Positions 33,923 to 42,866 of a stretch of DNA of 64,000 nt are shown here, in pieces (the first letter of the stretch is position 1; every line of letters starts with the position of its first letter). The translations under genes and the position numbers were made by a program. This stretch comes from a virus. The stretch lies in the IMG/VR virus record IMGVR_UViG_3300006925_000014, positions 1 through 64,000 of that record. One strand, 5' to 3'. The notes under the pieces were generated by a model. That model saw only the letters and a program-made list of their open reading frames with translations. It was not told where the DNA came from and ran no database searches.

Positions 33923-34990
33923 ATGTCAATTAGTTTACTTGGTTTTCCACCTAGTTTAGTCAATACTATTAGTAATAGAAGGTTATTTCATTTTTTCTTA
34001 TGTGGTGCTGGTGGTGGTGGTGCTGGTAATGCTAGTGGCAACAGTGGTGGCGGTAACGGTAGATTTATTGCATTTACTGGCTATTTGGAAAAAGAAGATA
34101 CAATTTATGCCTATAGGGGTTCAGGTGGACAATCTACCGGGGGGACTTCTAATGCTGTTGGCGCAGGTGGTGGTGCTGCCTCTATGATTTGGGTTGATCC
34201 TAGAAAAACTAGATTAGGTCCAGACCCAAATGGATTTGGTGCAACCTCTAATGTTCTTCTTGCTGTTGCCGCTGGCGGTGGTGGTGCTGGCAATTCTAAT
34301 CCCGGATATGGTAGTAATGGTGGTCCTGTAAACACAACCACAGGTGCACCTTTACAAAATGCTTCTGGTTCTGGTGATAACCCCGGTGGTGGGGGTGGTC
34401 CAACTGGTCCCGGTCTTGGTGGCACTCTTAATATTGGTGGTTATGATTTTAATGGTAGTGCTGGTAATTCCAAATCACTGTTAGACACATCCAGTAATGG
34501 TGCTGGTAATGGTGGAGATGGACTTGTTAATGGTAGTGCTGGTAACTACGCTGTGTCTACTGGTCTTAACAAAGAAACTGTTACAGGCAGTGGGTCTTTA
34601 GGAGTAGGGGGTAGAGGATATACTCAAGGTGGCTCTGGTGGAGGTGGTGGCTTCTATGCAGGAGGTGGTTCTACTTTTGATGGTGTAGGTGCAAAATCTT
34701 GTGGTGCAGGGGGTGGATCATCTTTTGTGAATAGAACTTACTGCGGTGCCTTTAATTTTTATAGTCAGTCGGGGTCTTCCGTGGATGCGACTAACGTTCT
34801 TGGATTTAATTTGGTTACATTAGCTTCTATGCCAACTACTGTTGGTAATGGTGGTGTATCAGGAGGGACTTCTGTGGCTGGTTCTAATGGTACAAGAGGG
34901 GAACTTGTTGTGATTGATGAGAATGGTGATGTTGTATTAAATACTTGTGGTGCAAGTGATACCTCCACATTTTTCTACACGGTGGTATAG
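33923..34990 (+). CDS. Glycine-rich adhesin (tip-like)
   Basis: This is a 355-residue protein. A short N-terminus (MSISLLGFPPSLVNTISNRR) is followed by about 250 residues dominated by polyglycine runs (CGAGGGGAGNASGNSGGG, VAAGGGGAGNSN, GGSGGGGGFYAGGG, KSCGAGGGSSFVN). The pattern matches glycine-rich domains of the ALK/LTK type and also recalls T-even gp38 receptor-binding adhesins, whose Gly-rich motifs form polyglycine-II sandwiches. The last 60 residues are a beta segment ending in a Gly-free tail. It lies immediately after a 1093-residue fibre and is best read as its receptor-binding tip. That function is inference. Confidence 0.75.
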   Translation: MSISLLGFPPSLVNTISNRRLFHFFLCGAGGGGAGNASGNSGGGNGRFIAFTGYLEKEDTIYAYRGSGGQSTGGTSNAVGAGGGAASMIWVDPRKTRLGPDPNGFGATSNVLLAVAAGGGGAGNSNPGYGSNGGPVNTTTGAPLQNASGSGDNPGGGGGPTGPGLGGTLNIGGYDFNGSAGNSKSLLDTSSNGAGNGGDGLVNGSAGNYAVSTGLNKETVTGSGSLGVGGRGYTQGGSGGGGGFYAGGGSTFDGVGAKSCGAGGGSSFVNRTYCGAFNFYSQSGSSVDATNVLGFNLVTLASMPTTVGNGGVSGGTSVAGSNGTRGELVVIDENGDVVLNTCGASDTSTFFYTVV

Positions 34991-35000
34991 GGGATTAATA

Positions 35001-35246
35001 ATGGCTAGAAAAAGCAGTAAAGCAAGATTAATTTCAGGTGCACCATTAAAAAGTGCTGATGATTTGCGTGAAGGTCAAAACAATAAATACTATGCAAGGT
35101 TTAGATCCGAAAGTGATGTTTCATTGTATATTGACAGTGCATATCTAAATCAATTTAATAATTTAGATGGAGACTTCCTTGATGATCAAACTCCTGCTCA
35201 AATTAGAATAGAAATATATGACTCTTTAGGCAATAGTAAGAGGTAA
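35001..35246 (+). CDS. Short fibre-locus protein, tandem paralogue A
   Basis: I start this 81-residue protein at ATG 35001. An upstream in-frame ATG at 34947 would extend it backwards into the adhesin gene and break the alignment with its neighbour. It begins MARKSS and contains ADDLREGQNNKYYARFRSES, the DDL-EG-NNKYY element seen in shafts of the large fibres, then IDSAYLNQFNNLDGDFLDDQ. The next gene encodes a protein of exactly the same length with the same layout, so the two are tandem paralogues. They may be short fibre segments or assembly partners; the function is unknown. Confidence 0.75.
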   Translation: MARKSSKARLISGAPLKSADDLREGQNNKYYARFRSESDVSLYIDSAYLNQFNNLDGDFLDDQTPAQIRIEIYDSLGNSKR

Positions 35247-35249
35247 GAC

Positions 35250-35495
35250 ATGGCTAGAAAATCTGCTATACCAATTCAGCCAGTTCAACACAAGGTAAAC
35301 ACTACTGATGATTTACCAGAGGGCTTGAATAATAAGTATTACACTAAAGCTTTAATGCGGTCTAAAATTGATACTTTTGTAGATAGTGATTTCTTAGAGA
35401 ACCTTTCTAATTTTAGAGGGGGACTATTAGGTGGTCAGCCCCGTGCATACTATCAGAGAATCATAGAAGATAAAGATGGGAATAAGTTAAATTAA
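35250..35495 (+). CDS. Short fibre-locus protein, tandem paralogue B
   Basis: This 81-residue protein begins MARKSA, with TDDLPEGLNNKYYTKALMRS and VDSDFLENLSNFRGGLLGGQ aligned position for position with paralogue A. It ends KDGNKLN (A ends SLGNSKR). Protein identity is modest, so the duplication is old or has diverged quickly. Three bases separate it from paralogue A, and its stop overlaps the next start. No family was recognised beyond the DDL-EG-NNKYY fibre element. Confidence 0.75.
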   Translation: MARKSAIPIQPVQHKVNTTDDLPEGLNNKYYTKALMRSKIDTFVDSDFLENLSNFRGGLLGGQPRAYYQRIIEDKDGNKLN

Positions 35496-35974
35496 TGGTT
35501 GCTAAAGCTCAAAAAATTGTTAACCTTGGGTTAGACAGTGATGATAGCATTTCTGGTGGTTCAGGTGTAACTAATTTAAGTACAGTGTTTAATACTGACA
35601 GATTGGTTAATGGTAACACTTTACGTTATGAAGCAGGGATTAATACTGAATTTGGTCGTGGTAGTGATTATCTAGACGAATTATCTGGATTTAGTTCCGA
35701 AACCCCTTTAGGTATTGCACAGTTTCCAAATAGATTTTTTCCTGACTCTGGTACAGGGGTTGGTACTATTGACTCTGATATTAGGGCAGTGGTTGCTCCT
35801 AGCTATAATAGGGTAACAAAAACTGGTGGGGATGCTGATGACTTTATAAATAATATAGCATACAAAAAAATAGCAACATTGAACCAGCAACCACCTACTT
35901 ATTATACTTTAAATGTTTATAAATCTTTGGATTCTGGTAGTTCTCTCATTGACCCATTGAATCCAAATGCGTAA
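35495..35974 (+). CDS. Fibre-locus protein of unknown function
   Basis: This 159-residue protein starts at a TAATG overlap with paralogue B. It begins MVAKAQKIVNLGLDSDDSIS and is Ser/Gly/Asp-rich, with a more structured C-terminal half (GTIDSDIRAVVAPSYNRVTK, YKKIATLNQQPPTYYTLNVY). It has no signal peptide or membrane helix. It is the last gene before gp13 and could be a small virion protein. I do not recognise it. Confidence 0.6.
   Translation: MVAKAQKIVNLGLDSDDSISGGSGVTNLSTVFNTDRLVNGNTLRYEAGINTEFGRGSDYLDELSGFSSETPLGIAQFPNRFFPDSGTGVGTIDSDIRAVVAPSYNRVTKTGGDADDFINNIAYKKIATLNQQPPTYYTLNVYKSLDSGSSLIDPLNPNA
35845..35852 (+). promoter_or_regulatory. Possible intragenic late promoter TATAAATA before gp13
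   Basis: This exact octamer lies within the preceding gene, 132 bases upstream of the gp13 ATG. It is the only late-type signal that could separate the neck operon gp13-gp15 from the fibre cluster, but it may be coincidental (TTT ATA AAT AAT). Confidence 0.4.
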
Positions 35975-35983
35975 GGAAATTTC

Positions 35984-36751
35984 ATGGCTAGTCCATCTTC
36001 TAGAGTAGAATTAATTAATCACTGTCTAAGAAGACTCGGTGCGCCTGTTATTGAAATCAATGTAGACGAACAACAGTTAGAAGACAGACTAGATGATGCA
36101 TTACAATTTTTTAGAGAATATAATTCCGATGCTACTGTAAGAACATACCTGAAGCACCAGCTTACTCAGGATGATTTTGACAATGGATATGTTACGGTTA
36201 GTGACAATATCTATTTCATTAAAAGAGTATTTCCATTTAACGGTATTACGGGTGGTGGTTCTTCTACAGCAAACTTCTTTGACATTAAATACCAGATTGC
36301 ATTAAATGATGTATATGAATTAAATACATTTGTAGGTGACTTGGCATATCTGGAACAGATTAACCAGTATCTGGCATTACTGGATATGAAGCTTACTGGT
36401 CATCCACAGATGACATTTAACAGACTTCAGAACAGAGTATACATTCACGGTGCCTTAGACAGTAATTCACAACTGAATGTGGGCGACTTTATTGTATTAG
36501 AAACATTTAATGTAGTTGACGGTGAAACTCACACAGATGTTTATAATGATATTTTCTTGAAGCAATATCTGACACAATTGATTAAGCAACAGTGGGGAGC
36601 AAACCTTAGTAAGTTTGAAGGTATGCAGCTTCCCGGTGGAGTGACTTTAAATGGTCGTATTATCTATGAAGAAGCCACTCAAGAAATCCTTAGACTTGAA
36701 GAACAAGTAAGGCTGAATTACGAGTTGCCAGTTGACTTCTTTGTGGGGTAA
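35984..36751 (+). CDS. 13: Neck protein gp13
   Basis: This 255-residue homologue of T4 gp13 (309 residues) is, with gp14, part of the neck that closes the packaged head and accepts the tail. Family sequence: RVELINHCLRRLGAPVIEIN (about 7-26), EQQLEDRLDDALQFFREYNSD, then QDDFDNGYVTVSDNIYFIKR, and a C-terminal FLKQYLTQLIKQQWGANLSKFEG with GVTLNGRIIYEEATQEIL. The protein is shorter than in T4, as is usual in marine relatives. It begins the compact block 13-14-15 in canonical order, set between two fibre clusters. Confidence 0.93.
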   Translation: MASPSSRVELINHCLRRLGAPVIEINVDEQQLEDRLDDALQFFREYNSDATVRTYLKHQLTQDDFDNGYVTVSDNIYFIKRVFPFNGITGGGSSTANFFDIKYQIALNDVYELNTFVGDLAYLEQINQYLALLDMKLTGHPQMTFNRLQNRVYIHGALDSNSQLNVGDFIVLETFNVVDGETHTDVYNDIFLKQYLTQLIKQQWGANLSKFEGMQLPGGVTLNGRIIYEEATQEILRLEEQVRLNYELPVDFFVG

Positions 36752-36754
36752 ACT

Positions 36755-37618
36755 ATGGCAAGAAATATTTACATCTCACAAACAGTAAAGTCTGAACAGG
36801 ATTTATACGAGAACATCATTATAGAGTCCATGAAAATTTATGGACAAGAGGTTCAGTATATCCCTAGAGAGTTGGTAGCAGAAGACAGAATCTTTGGTGA
36901 AGATGTTGTGTCTGCATTTGATAGAGCATATCAGATTGAAATGTATCTGGAAAATATTGACAACTTTGAAGGTGACCAAGAACTCTTTACAAAGTTTGGT
37001 GTTGAGATTAGAGACAGGGCAACACTGCATGTTTCTAGGCGCAGATGGCACCAAGCAGTAGGTACATATCTTCCTGAACACTTACGTCCTAGAGAGGGTG
37101 ATTTAATTTACCTGACTCTTTCTGACCAAGTATTTGAAATCATGAGAGTGATTGACGATCAGCCATTCTATCAACTTTCCAATCTTCCGACATACAGAAT
37201 GGAAGTTGAACTGTTTGAATACAATGATGAGAACTTTGACACATCTATTGAAGTTATTGATGAACTAGAAAAGCTTGGTAATACAGTTATTCTCAATCTT
37301 GAAAACTCTGATTCTGATGACTTCCAGATTGGTGAAATTATTCAGCAAGTTACAGGTTCTACAACAATTACAGCAGAGATTGTAGACTGGCATGCTGATA
37401 GTGATAAAATGTATGTGGCACATATTGCTACACCAGATGGCAAGTTTAGAGAGTTTACTACAGGTTCTATTACAAGTCAAACAACAAATATTACCAAGAC
37501 CATTACCTTTATTGGTGAACAGTTACAGCAAGTAGATGCACAAAATACAGACTTTGAAACATTTGGTGATGATATCCTTGACTTTAGTGAAGGTAACCCA
37601 TTTGGAGAACCGACATAA
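36755..37618 (+). CDS. 14: Neck protein gp14
   Basis: This 287-residue homologue of T4 gp14 (256 residues) is the gp13 partner in the head-completion neck. Recognised are EQDLYENIIIESMKIYGQEV with YIPRELV near residues 14-42, the ---AFDRAYQIEMYLENIDNFEG block, FTKFGVEIRDRATLHVSRRRW and RPREGDLIYLTLSDQVFEIM. An extra module at about 180-260 (FQIGEIIQQVTGSTTITAEI) is beta-rich and resembles inserts in gp53, gp8 and the DUF4815 protein of this phage. It accounts for the greater length. The ATG lies three bases after the gp13 stop, and the gp15 start overlaps its stop. Confidence 0.92.
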   Translation: MARNIYISQTVKSEQDLYENIIIESMKIYGQEVQYIPRELVAEDRIFGEDVVSAFDRAYQIEMYLENIDNFEGDQELFTKFGVEIRDRATLHVSRRRWHQAVGTYLPEHLRPREGDLIYLTLSDQVFEIMRVIDDQPFYQLSNLPTYRMEVELFEYNDENFDTSIEVIDELEKLGNTVILNLENSDSDDFQIGEIIQQVTGSTTITAEIVDWHADSDKMYVAHIATPDGKFREFTTGSITSQTTNITKTITFIGEQLQQVDAQNTDFETFGDDILDFSEGNPFGEPT

Positions 37619-38511
37619 TGTTTGTACATTTTTACCACGAAAAGATTAGAAAAGTCGTAGCAACATTTGGAACAATGTTTAATAATTTACATGTTGTTCG
37701 CAAAGATGCTTCAGGAGCTTCTATTAGTCAGATGAAAGTTCCTTTGAGTTATTCTCCAAGACAAAAGTTTTTAGATAGAATTCGTGAAACGGCTAACATG
37801 GAAGATGCTAAGTTGGCAGTTAAGTTGCCAAGAATGGCATTTGAAATGACAGCACTTTACTATGATCCTACCAGACAATTAGCCAAGACGAATAACTTCA
37901 CAAAGAATGTTGAAGGCAACGCAAATGTTAGAACTAAGTTTTTTACTTCTGTTCCATACATTCTAAACTTTCAGTTAAACATTCTGGCAAAAACAAATGA
38001 AGATGCAGTACAAATTTTAGAACAAATTTTACCGTTCTTTAATCCATCCTATACTGTCACTATGAAACAGTTCAGTGATTACCCCGATGTTACAGAGGAT
38101 ATTCCTATTACATTGATTGGTACATCTTTCTCTGATGACTATGAAGGGTCTTTAGAGAATCGCAGAACTATTATATATACATTAGACTTTGAAATAAAGA
38201 CAAGTTTTTATGGGCCTATTGCAGATGCTAAAATTATTAAGAAGGCTATCGTGGACTTTAAGAACCCAGACTTACCATCTGATGATGCAAACAGTTTGAT
38301 TGAAAGAATTACAGTTGAACCTACTGATCCAGATGCTAGACCAGACACAATTGACTTTACGACTAACTTTATTATTCCTTCTGAGGGTCTGGACTCTGAC
38401 CAGACTACTGTACAACCCTCTGTGGTTCCTGATGGTGATCCAATTGACTTTGGTACGTTTGGCAATCCTAATTTAAGTATCGACCTTGGTACATTTAGTT
38501 TAGACGATTAG
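37618..38511 (+). CDS. 15: Tail sheath stabiliser/tail completion protein gp15
   Basis: This 297-residue homologue of T4 gp15 (272 residues) is the hexameric terminator at the head-proximal end of the sheath and tube. The N-terminal FVHFYHEKIRKVVATFGTMF followed by PLSYSPRQKFLDR (about 1-60) aligns with the T4 start. ILAKTNEDAVQILEQILPFFNPSYTVTM (about 120-148), ITLIGTSF-DDYEG-LENRR and YTLDFEIK-SFYGPIADAKI follow T4 closely. The acidic C-terminal 60 residues (PTDPDARPDTIDFTTNFIIP) are poorly conserved, as usual. It completes the 13-14-15 block. Confidence 0.93.
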   Translation: MFVHFYHEKIRKVVATFGTMFNNLHVVRKDASGASISQMKVPLSYSPRQKFLDRIRETANMEDAKLAVKLPRMAFEMTALYYDPTRQLAKTNNFTKNVEGNANVRTKFFTSVPYILNFQLNILAKTNEDAVQILEQILPFFNPSYTVTMKQFSDYPDVTEDIPITLIGTSFSDDYEGSLENRRTIIYTLDFEIKTSFYGPIADAKIIKKAIVDFKNPDLPSDDANSLIERITVEPTDPDARPDTIDFTTNFIIPSEGLDSDQTTVQPSVVPDGDPIDFGTFGNPNLSIDLGTFSLDD

Positions 38512-38519
38512 AGGGTTAA

Positions 38520-41500
38520 ATGGCATTACAACTAAGACGTGGATTAGACACAGATAGAATTAGAATTAAGTTTGCTCCCGGTGAACTTGTCTATGCTACT
38601 GACACTAAAAAATTATATGTTGGTGATGGGACCACACTTGGTGGTAATGAAGTTTCTTTGAATGATAGTGATATTACTAATGTTCTTGCTGCATCACAAG
38701 CTCCTGTTATTCAGGCTATTGTAACTAAAGAATATGTAGATAACTTAAACATTAATGCAGTAGAATTAGATGGTTATGATAGAGCCTATTATAGAAACTA
38801 TGGCAATCTGACAAATACTCCAACAATTTTGGATAGTGCAAATGTACAGTCTTTGGCACTATCTACAGTTGACACTGACTATACTCAAAGCATCATTGGT
38901 AATACAAGCATCGATGCGTTATCTGATGTAGATTTAACAGATATTGCTGTTGATAGAATCTTGAAATGGAATGGTAGTAAATTCGTTGCTGCTAGTGCTG
39001 CCTCTGGTGGTACTGGCATTCAACTTACTGATCTTTCTGTTATTGATTCATCTCAATATGGGGTCTTGACCTATAATACTTTGACAGGTGAATTTAATTT
39101 CCAGAGCATCACAGACAGTGATATTCTTTCCTTGGTGGACAGTGCCTATGTACAGGCTAGACAAAGCACTTTTGATTCTAATGATGTTGCATCTATTGTA
39201 GACTCTGCTTATATTCAGGCTAGACAAATCAGACTTGACTCTGCTGAAGTAATAGACCTTATTGATTCTGCATATGTTCAGGCTAGACAGACTCTTAGTG
39301 GTGGTGGAATTGACTCTGCTGAAGTTGTCACTTTGATTGATAGTGACTATATTCAAGCTAGGGTAACACTTGATGGTGTAGGTATTGATTCTGCTACAGC
39401 AGCAAGTATTGCAGATTTTAGAATTGCTGTTCTTGGGTTTGATTCACAAGAAGCATTAGAGATTGCTCAAGGTGCAATTGCTGCTACAGACACTCATGAT
39501 AGTGCGTTGGTTCTGAGCCAAATTCTTGAGACAATTACCCCAACATATATTCAGTCCAGACAAACAACATATGATTTTGAGACTGACTATGCACCTTTAA
39601 TTGATTCAGATTTTATTCAGTCTAGAAGACCAGCAGAAACTATTATCACAGTAGGTAACAATGGCTCTGTAGGATATACCTTTACAGGTGACGGGTTCCC
39701 TTCCACTTCTGGTGATAACCCTACTATCTACTTGCAGAGAGGTTTACAGTACAAATTTGAAGTATCTGCCAGTGGCCATCCTTTCTATATTAAGACTATC
39801 CAGTCTACAGGGACCGGAAGCCAGTACACAAGCGGCGTAACAAACAATGGTACACAAAGCGGTACTATTTACTTTACAGTCCCTATGGATGCTCCTGAGA
39901 GACTGTATTATAACTGTCAATACCACTCTTCAATGAATGGCACTTTTGTAATTAATACTACGAGTGGTGTTGACTCTGCTGCTGTTAGTGGTATTGTAGA
40001 TAATTTGACTTCATTAAATGTTCAGTCTATCATTGCGGATTCGGTTAGATTTACTGATACTGGCAAGGTTGTTTTTGGTACGGATGATGATTTACAGATT
40101 TATCATGACGGTAGCAATAGCTATATTATTCATGATGGTGGTGGTGTATTACTCAATCAGACTGATGGTTTCTATGTAAGAGATGCAGCAGGAGTCAAGA
40201 CAGGTTTTGTGTCTACTCCTAGTGGTGCTACTACTCTTTACTATGATAATAATGCAAAGGTGGCTACAGCAAGCACAGGAATTACTGTGACAGGCACAAT
40301 GAGTGCTGACTCTGCTATTATTGGCGGCAATCGTGTACTGACAACAGCAGATGACACCCATGACTCTGCTGCTGTTGAAGGCCAAATTAATGCAACAGTT
40401 AATCAGTCTTTTATTAATCAGTTTGATACTCATGATTCTGCTGCTGTATTAGGTCAGATCAACGCAACAGTTACACAGTCGTTTATTAATCAGTTTGATA
40501 CTCATGATTCTGCTGCTGTGCTTGCACAAATTAATGCAAGAGTTACACAGTCGTTTATTAATACCTTTGACACTCATGATAGTTCTGCGGTTCAAGGTCA
40601 AATTGATGCAACCATTGCTGCTACAGATACTCATGATTCGGCAGCAGTCCTTGGACAAATCACTGCCACAGTTGATGCAGCTTATGTACAGGCACGTCAA
40701 ATAACATATGATTTCTTAGACAGTACAGAAGCTCTAAACTTAATTGATCAAACCTATGTACGAAATCAGATTGATCAAGCGTTTATTGATACGTTTGACA
40801 CTCATGATAGTGTTGCTATTCAGAACCAGATTACAACCACAGTCACAGAATCTTATGTAAAGAACTTTGCTGACTCTGCTCATGTTCGCTCTGCTTTGTC
40901 TAGTGGTACTGGTGTTACATTTAATGGTAGCACTGGTGAAATTTCTATTGGACAAGATGTAGGAACATCTGATAATGTTAGTTTTGCTAATGTAAATATT
41001 TCAGGTGATCTTAATGTTACTGGTACACAAACAACCGTAACTTCTGAAACTCTTGCTGTAACTGATCCACTTATTCGTTTGGCAGAAAGTAATGAGCAGA
41101 CTGATGTTATTGATATTGGATTTATTGGTCATTACTATGGAGAAGGTTCCAGAAGACATACAGGTTTCTTTAGGGATGCAAGCAATAAAGAATATTATAT
41201 TTTTAATGGATTAATTGACTCGGCATTTGATTCTAGTCCACCAACAAACATTGTTGACAGAACAAAACCCGGATTTACTCTTGCTACTTTGAATACTGGT
41301 AGGATTGTAGGTGTATATGCAGGATTTGATTCTGATTTAGGAACAAAGACTACATCAGATTTAGATGAAGGCACTAATCTTTATTATACTAAAGTAAGGG
41401 TTGACTCTGACATTGCTCTTAAAGTGGATACTACCTTTGTTGACAACTTAGCAGTCAACTATTCTTCTCTGACTGGCACACCTGTATTTGGTTCTGGATT

Positions 41501-42866
41501 AACAGACCAAAGTGGAACTATTATTATCGGCCCTGATCAAGTCAAGGCAACAATGATTGACTTTGGTGCAGGTGCTAATCAGGTCAGTACAGATGATGTT
41601 TTAGAAGGTTCTAGTAATCTTTATTACACTGATGCCAAAGTAGCAACCTATGTAGATGCTGCATATGTTCAGGGTAAGATTGACCAATCATTTATTGATA
41701 CATTTGATACCCATGACTCGGTTGCTGTTTTAGGTCAAATTAATGCAACTGTAAATCAGTCTTTCATTAATCAGTTTGATACTCATGACTCTACAGCAAT
41801 TGCTAATCAGGCAAGAGATGTAATTAACACAAATGTTACACAATCTTTCATAAACGCTCTTAATATTGATGCAGATACATTAGATGGTCAAGATGGCACA
41901 TATTACTTAAACTACAATAACCTTACTAATGCACCTACTGTACTCGACTCTTTAAATGTAACGTCAATTATTAATGAAACAGACACTCATGATAGTGCTG
42001 CTGTTCAAGGTCAGATTGATGCTAACTTTGCTTCTGGATTTACAGTTGGTGGTGACCTTTCTGGAGGCATTCAATCTAAATTTGGCGGTTTTTACGCTCC
42101 TCAAAATCCAGAAGGCACACATTTTAAAGGTCATGCATTTTTTAATGATATTGCCTATGCTAGACTAAGAGGTTCAACAATATCTGTTGATGTTGATGGT
42201 ACTGCTATGACAAGCACCACTAACATAGATAATATGTTGTCGCCTAATAATAATGTTTGGAATATGTCAACGTCTGGTGTGACAACTGTTACCATTACAA
42301 TAACCAGTATTCCTTCACCCATCCAGTTCGGTTCTTATATGGGTGTAAATTTTATTAGTAAAAATTTTCGGGCAAAGGATATCACACTTGAATATTCCCA
42401 AGACAGCGGATTCAGTTGGTCAACTGCTGGAACCTTTACAGATCAAGGTGACGAGTTTGTGGTCTCTAGTTTCAACTCCGGTAATATAAATACAAATGCT
42501 CTCAGATGGACTTTAGAAGATTTTAATGCTCCCCAAATGAGGATTAATGGGTTGTTTGCCTACGACTTCAATTCACCCGGAATGTCTGGATTGTATCTTC
42601 CGTTAGGTGGAGGAAATGTTTATGGAGATATCGGTGTAACTGGTGAAGTTTCTGCCACATCGTTCAGTGGTGATGGTTCTAGCCTTACTGGTATAGCAGG
42701 TGCTAAAGGTGGTAGTACAGACCAAGTATTCTATGAAAATGATCAAACCGTGACTGCAAACTATACCATCACCACTAACAAAAATGCAATGACTGCTGGA
42801 CCTATTACGATAGATGCCGGAGTCACCGTAACAATTCCAACTGGATCAGAGTGGAGTATTGTGTAA
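38520..42866 (+). CDS. Giant tail fibre (1448 residues) with cupredoxin-like domain
   Basis: The N-terminus (LQLRRGLDTDRIRIKFAPGE, then LVYATDTKKLYVGDGT) is the standard attachment motif of many phage fibres. A shaft of DSAYVQARQ repeats (about 200-370) leads to a domain at about 370-480. That domain has GHPFYIKT (His420) and LYYNCQYHSSMNGTFVI (Cys466, His469, Met472), the ligand set of a type-1 copper cupredoxin. Next come IYHDGSNSY and then several 24-residue THDSAAVLGQINATV-QSFIN repeats (about 610-740, again about 1060-1090). A module about 840-930 is shared with the 27878 fibre. The C-terminal tip has GSTDQVFYENDQTVTANYTI and ends TVTIPTGSEWSIV, a conserved fibre tip in marine T4-like phages. 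Confidence 0.85.
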   Translation: MALQLRRGLDTDRIRIKFAPGELVYATDTKKLYVGDGTTLGGNEVSLNDSDITNVLAASQAPVIQAIVTKEYVDNLNINAVELDGYDRAYYRNYGNLTNTPTILDSANVQSLALSTVDTDYTQSIIGNTSIDALSDVDLTDIAVDRILKWNGSKFVAASAASGGTGIQLTDLSVIDSSQYGVLTYNTLTGEFNFQSITDSDILSLVDSAYVQARQSTFDSNDVASIVDSAYIQARQIRLDSAEVIDLIDSAYVQARQTLSGGGIDSAEVVTLIDSDYIQARVTLDGVGIDSATAASIADFRIAVLGFDSQEALEIAQGAIAATDTHDSALVLSQILETITPTYIQSRQTTYDFETDYAPLIDSDFIQSRRPAETIITVGNNGSVGYTFTGDGFPSTSGDNPTIYLQRGLQYKFEVSASGHPFYIKTIQSTGTGSQYTSGVTNNGTQSGTIYFTVPMDAPERLYYNCQYHSSMNGTFVINTTSGVDSAAVSGIVDNLTSLNVQSIIADSVRFTDTGKVVFGTDDDLQIYHDGSNSYIIHDGGGVLLNQTDGFYVRDAAGVKTGFVSTPSGATTLYYDNNAKVATASTGITVTGTMSADSAIIGGNRVLTTADDTHDSAAVEGQINATVNQSFINQFDTHDSAAVLGQINATVTQSFINQFDTHDSAAVLAQINARVTQSFINTFDTHDSSAVQGQIDATIAATDTHDSAAVLGQITATVDAAYVQARQITYDFLDSTEALNLIDQTYVRNQIDQAFIDTFDTHDSVAIQNQITTTVTESYVKNFADSAHVRSALSSGTGVTFNGSTGEISIGQDVGTSDNVSFANVNISGDLNVTGTQTTVTSETLAVTDPLIRLAESNEQTDVIDIGFIGHYYGEGSRRHTGFFRDASNKEYYIFNGLIDSAFDSSPPTNIVDRTKPGFTLATLNTGRIVGVYAGFDSDLGTKTTSDLDEGTNLYYTKVRVDSDIALKVDTTFVDNLAVNYSSLTGTPVFGSGLTDQSGTIIIGPDQVKATMIDFGAGANQVSTDDVLEGSSNLYYTDAKVATYVDAAYVQGKIDQSFIDTFDTHDSVAVLGQINATVNQSFINQFDTHDSTAIANQARDVINTNVTQSFINALNIDADTLDGQDGTYYLNYNNLTNAPTVLDSLNVTSIINETDTHDSAAVQGQIDANFASGFTVGGDLSGGIQSKFGGFYAPQNPEGTHFKGHAFFNDIAYARLRGSTISVDVDGTAMTSTTNIDNMLSPNNNVWNMSTSGVTTVTITITSIPSPIQFGSYMGVNFISKNFRAKDITLEYSQDSGFSWSTAGTFTDQGDEFVVSSFNSGNINTNALRWTLEDFNAPQMRINGLFAYDFNSPGMSGLYLPLGGGNVYGDIGVTGEVSATSFSGDGSSLTGIAGAKGGSTDQVFYENDQTVTANYTITTNKNAMTAGPITIDAGVTVTIPTGSEWSIV
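40360..40720 (+). repeat. Array of 24-residue THDSAA repeats in fibre gene
   Basis: Successive units of about 66-72 bases encode THDSAAV(L/E)-GQINATV-QSFINQFD with small variations; four to five are contiguous here. Further single copies lie near 39490, 41700-41790 and 41980. They form a helical or coiled-coil shaft alternating with DSAYVQARQ segments. DNA identity between adjacent units is high enough for recombination-driven length change. Confidence 0.8.
42485..42492 (+). promoter_or_regulatory. Possible intragenic late promoter TATAAATA
   Basis: This exact octamer lies near the 3' end of the giant fibre gene, about 375 bases before the next start. It is the only late-type signal before the adhesin cluster at 42866-46440. 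A chance match (AAT ATA AAT ACA) is quite possible. Confidence 0.25.

Noticed and set aside
34947-35000. Longer start for the 35001 gene
   Set aside because: The upstream ATG lies within the adhesin gene, has no ribosome site, and the extension is lost when aligned to the tandem paralogue, which also starts MARKS.
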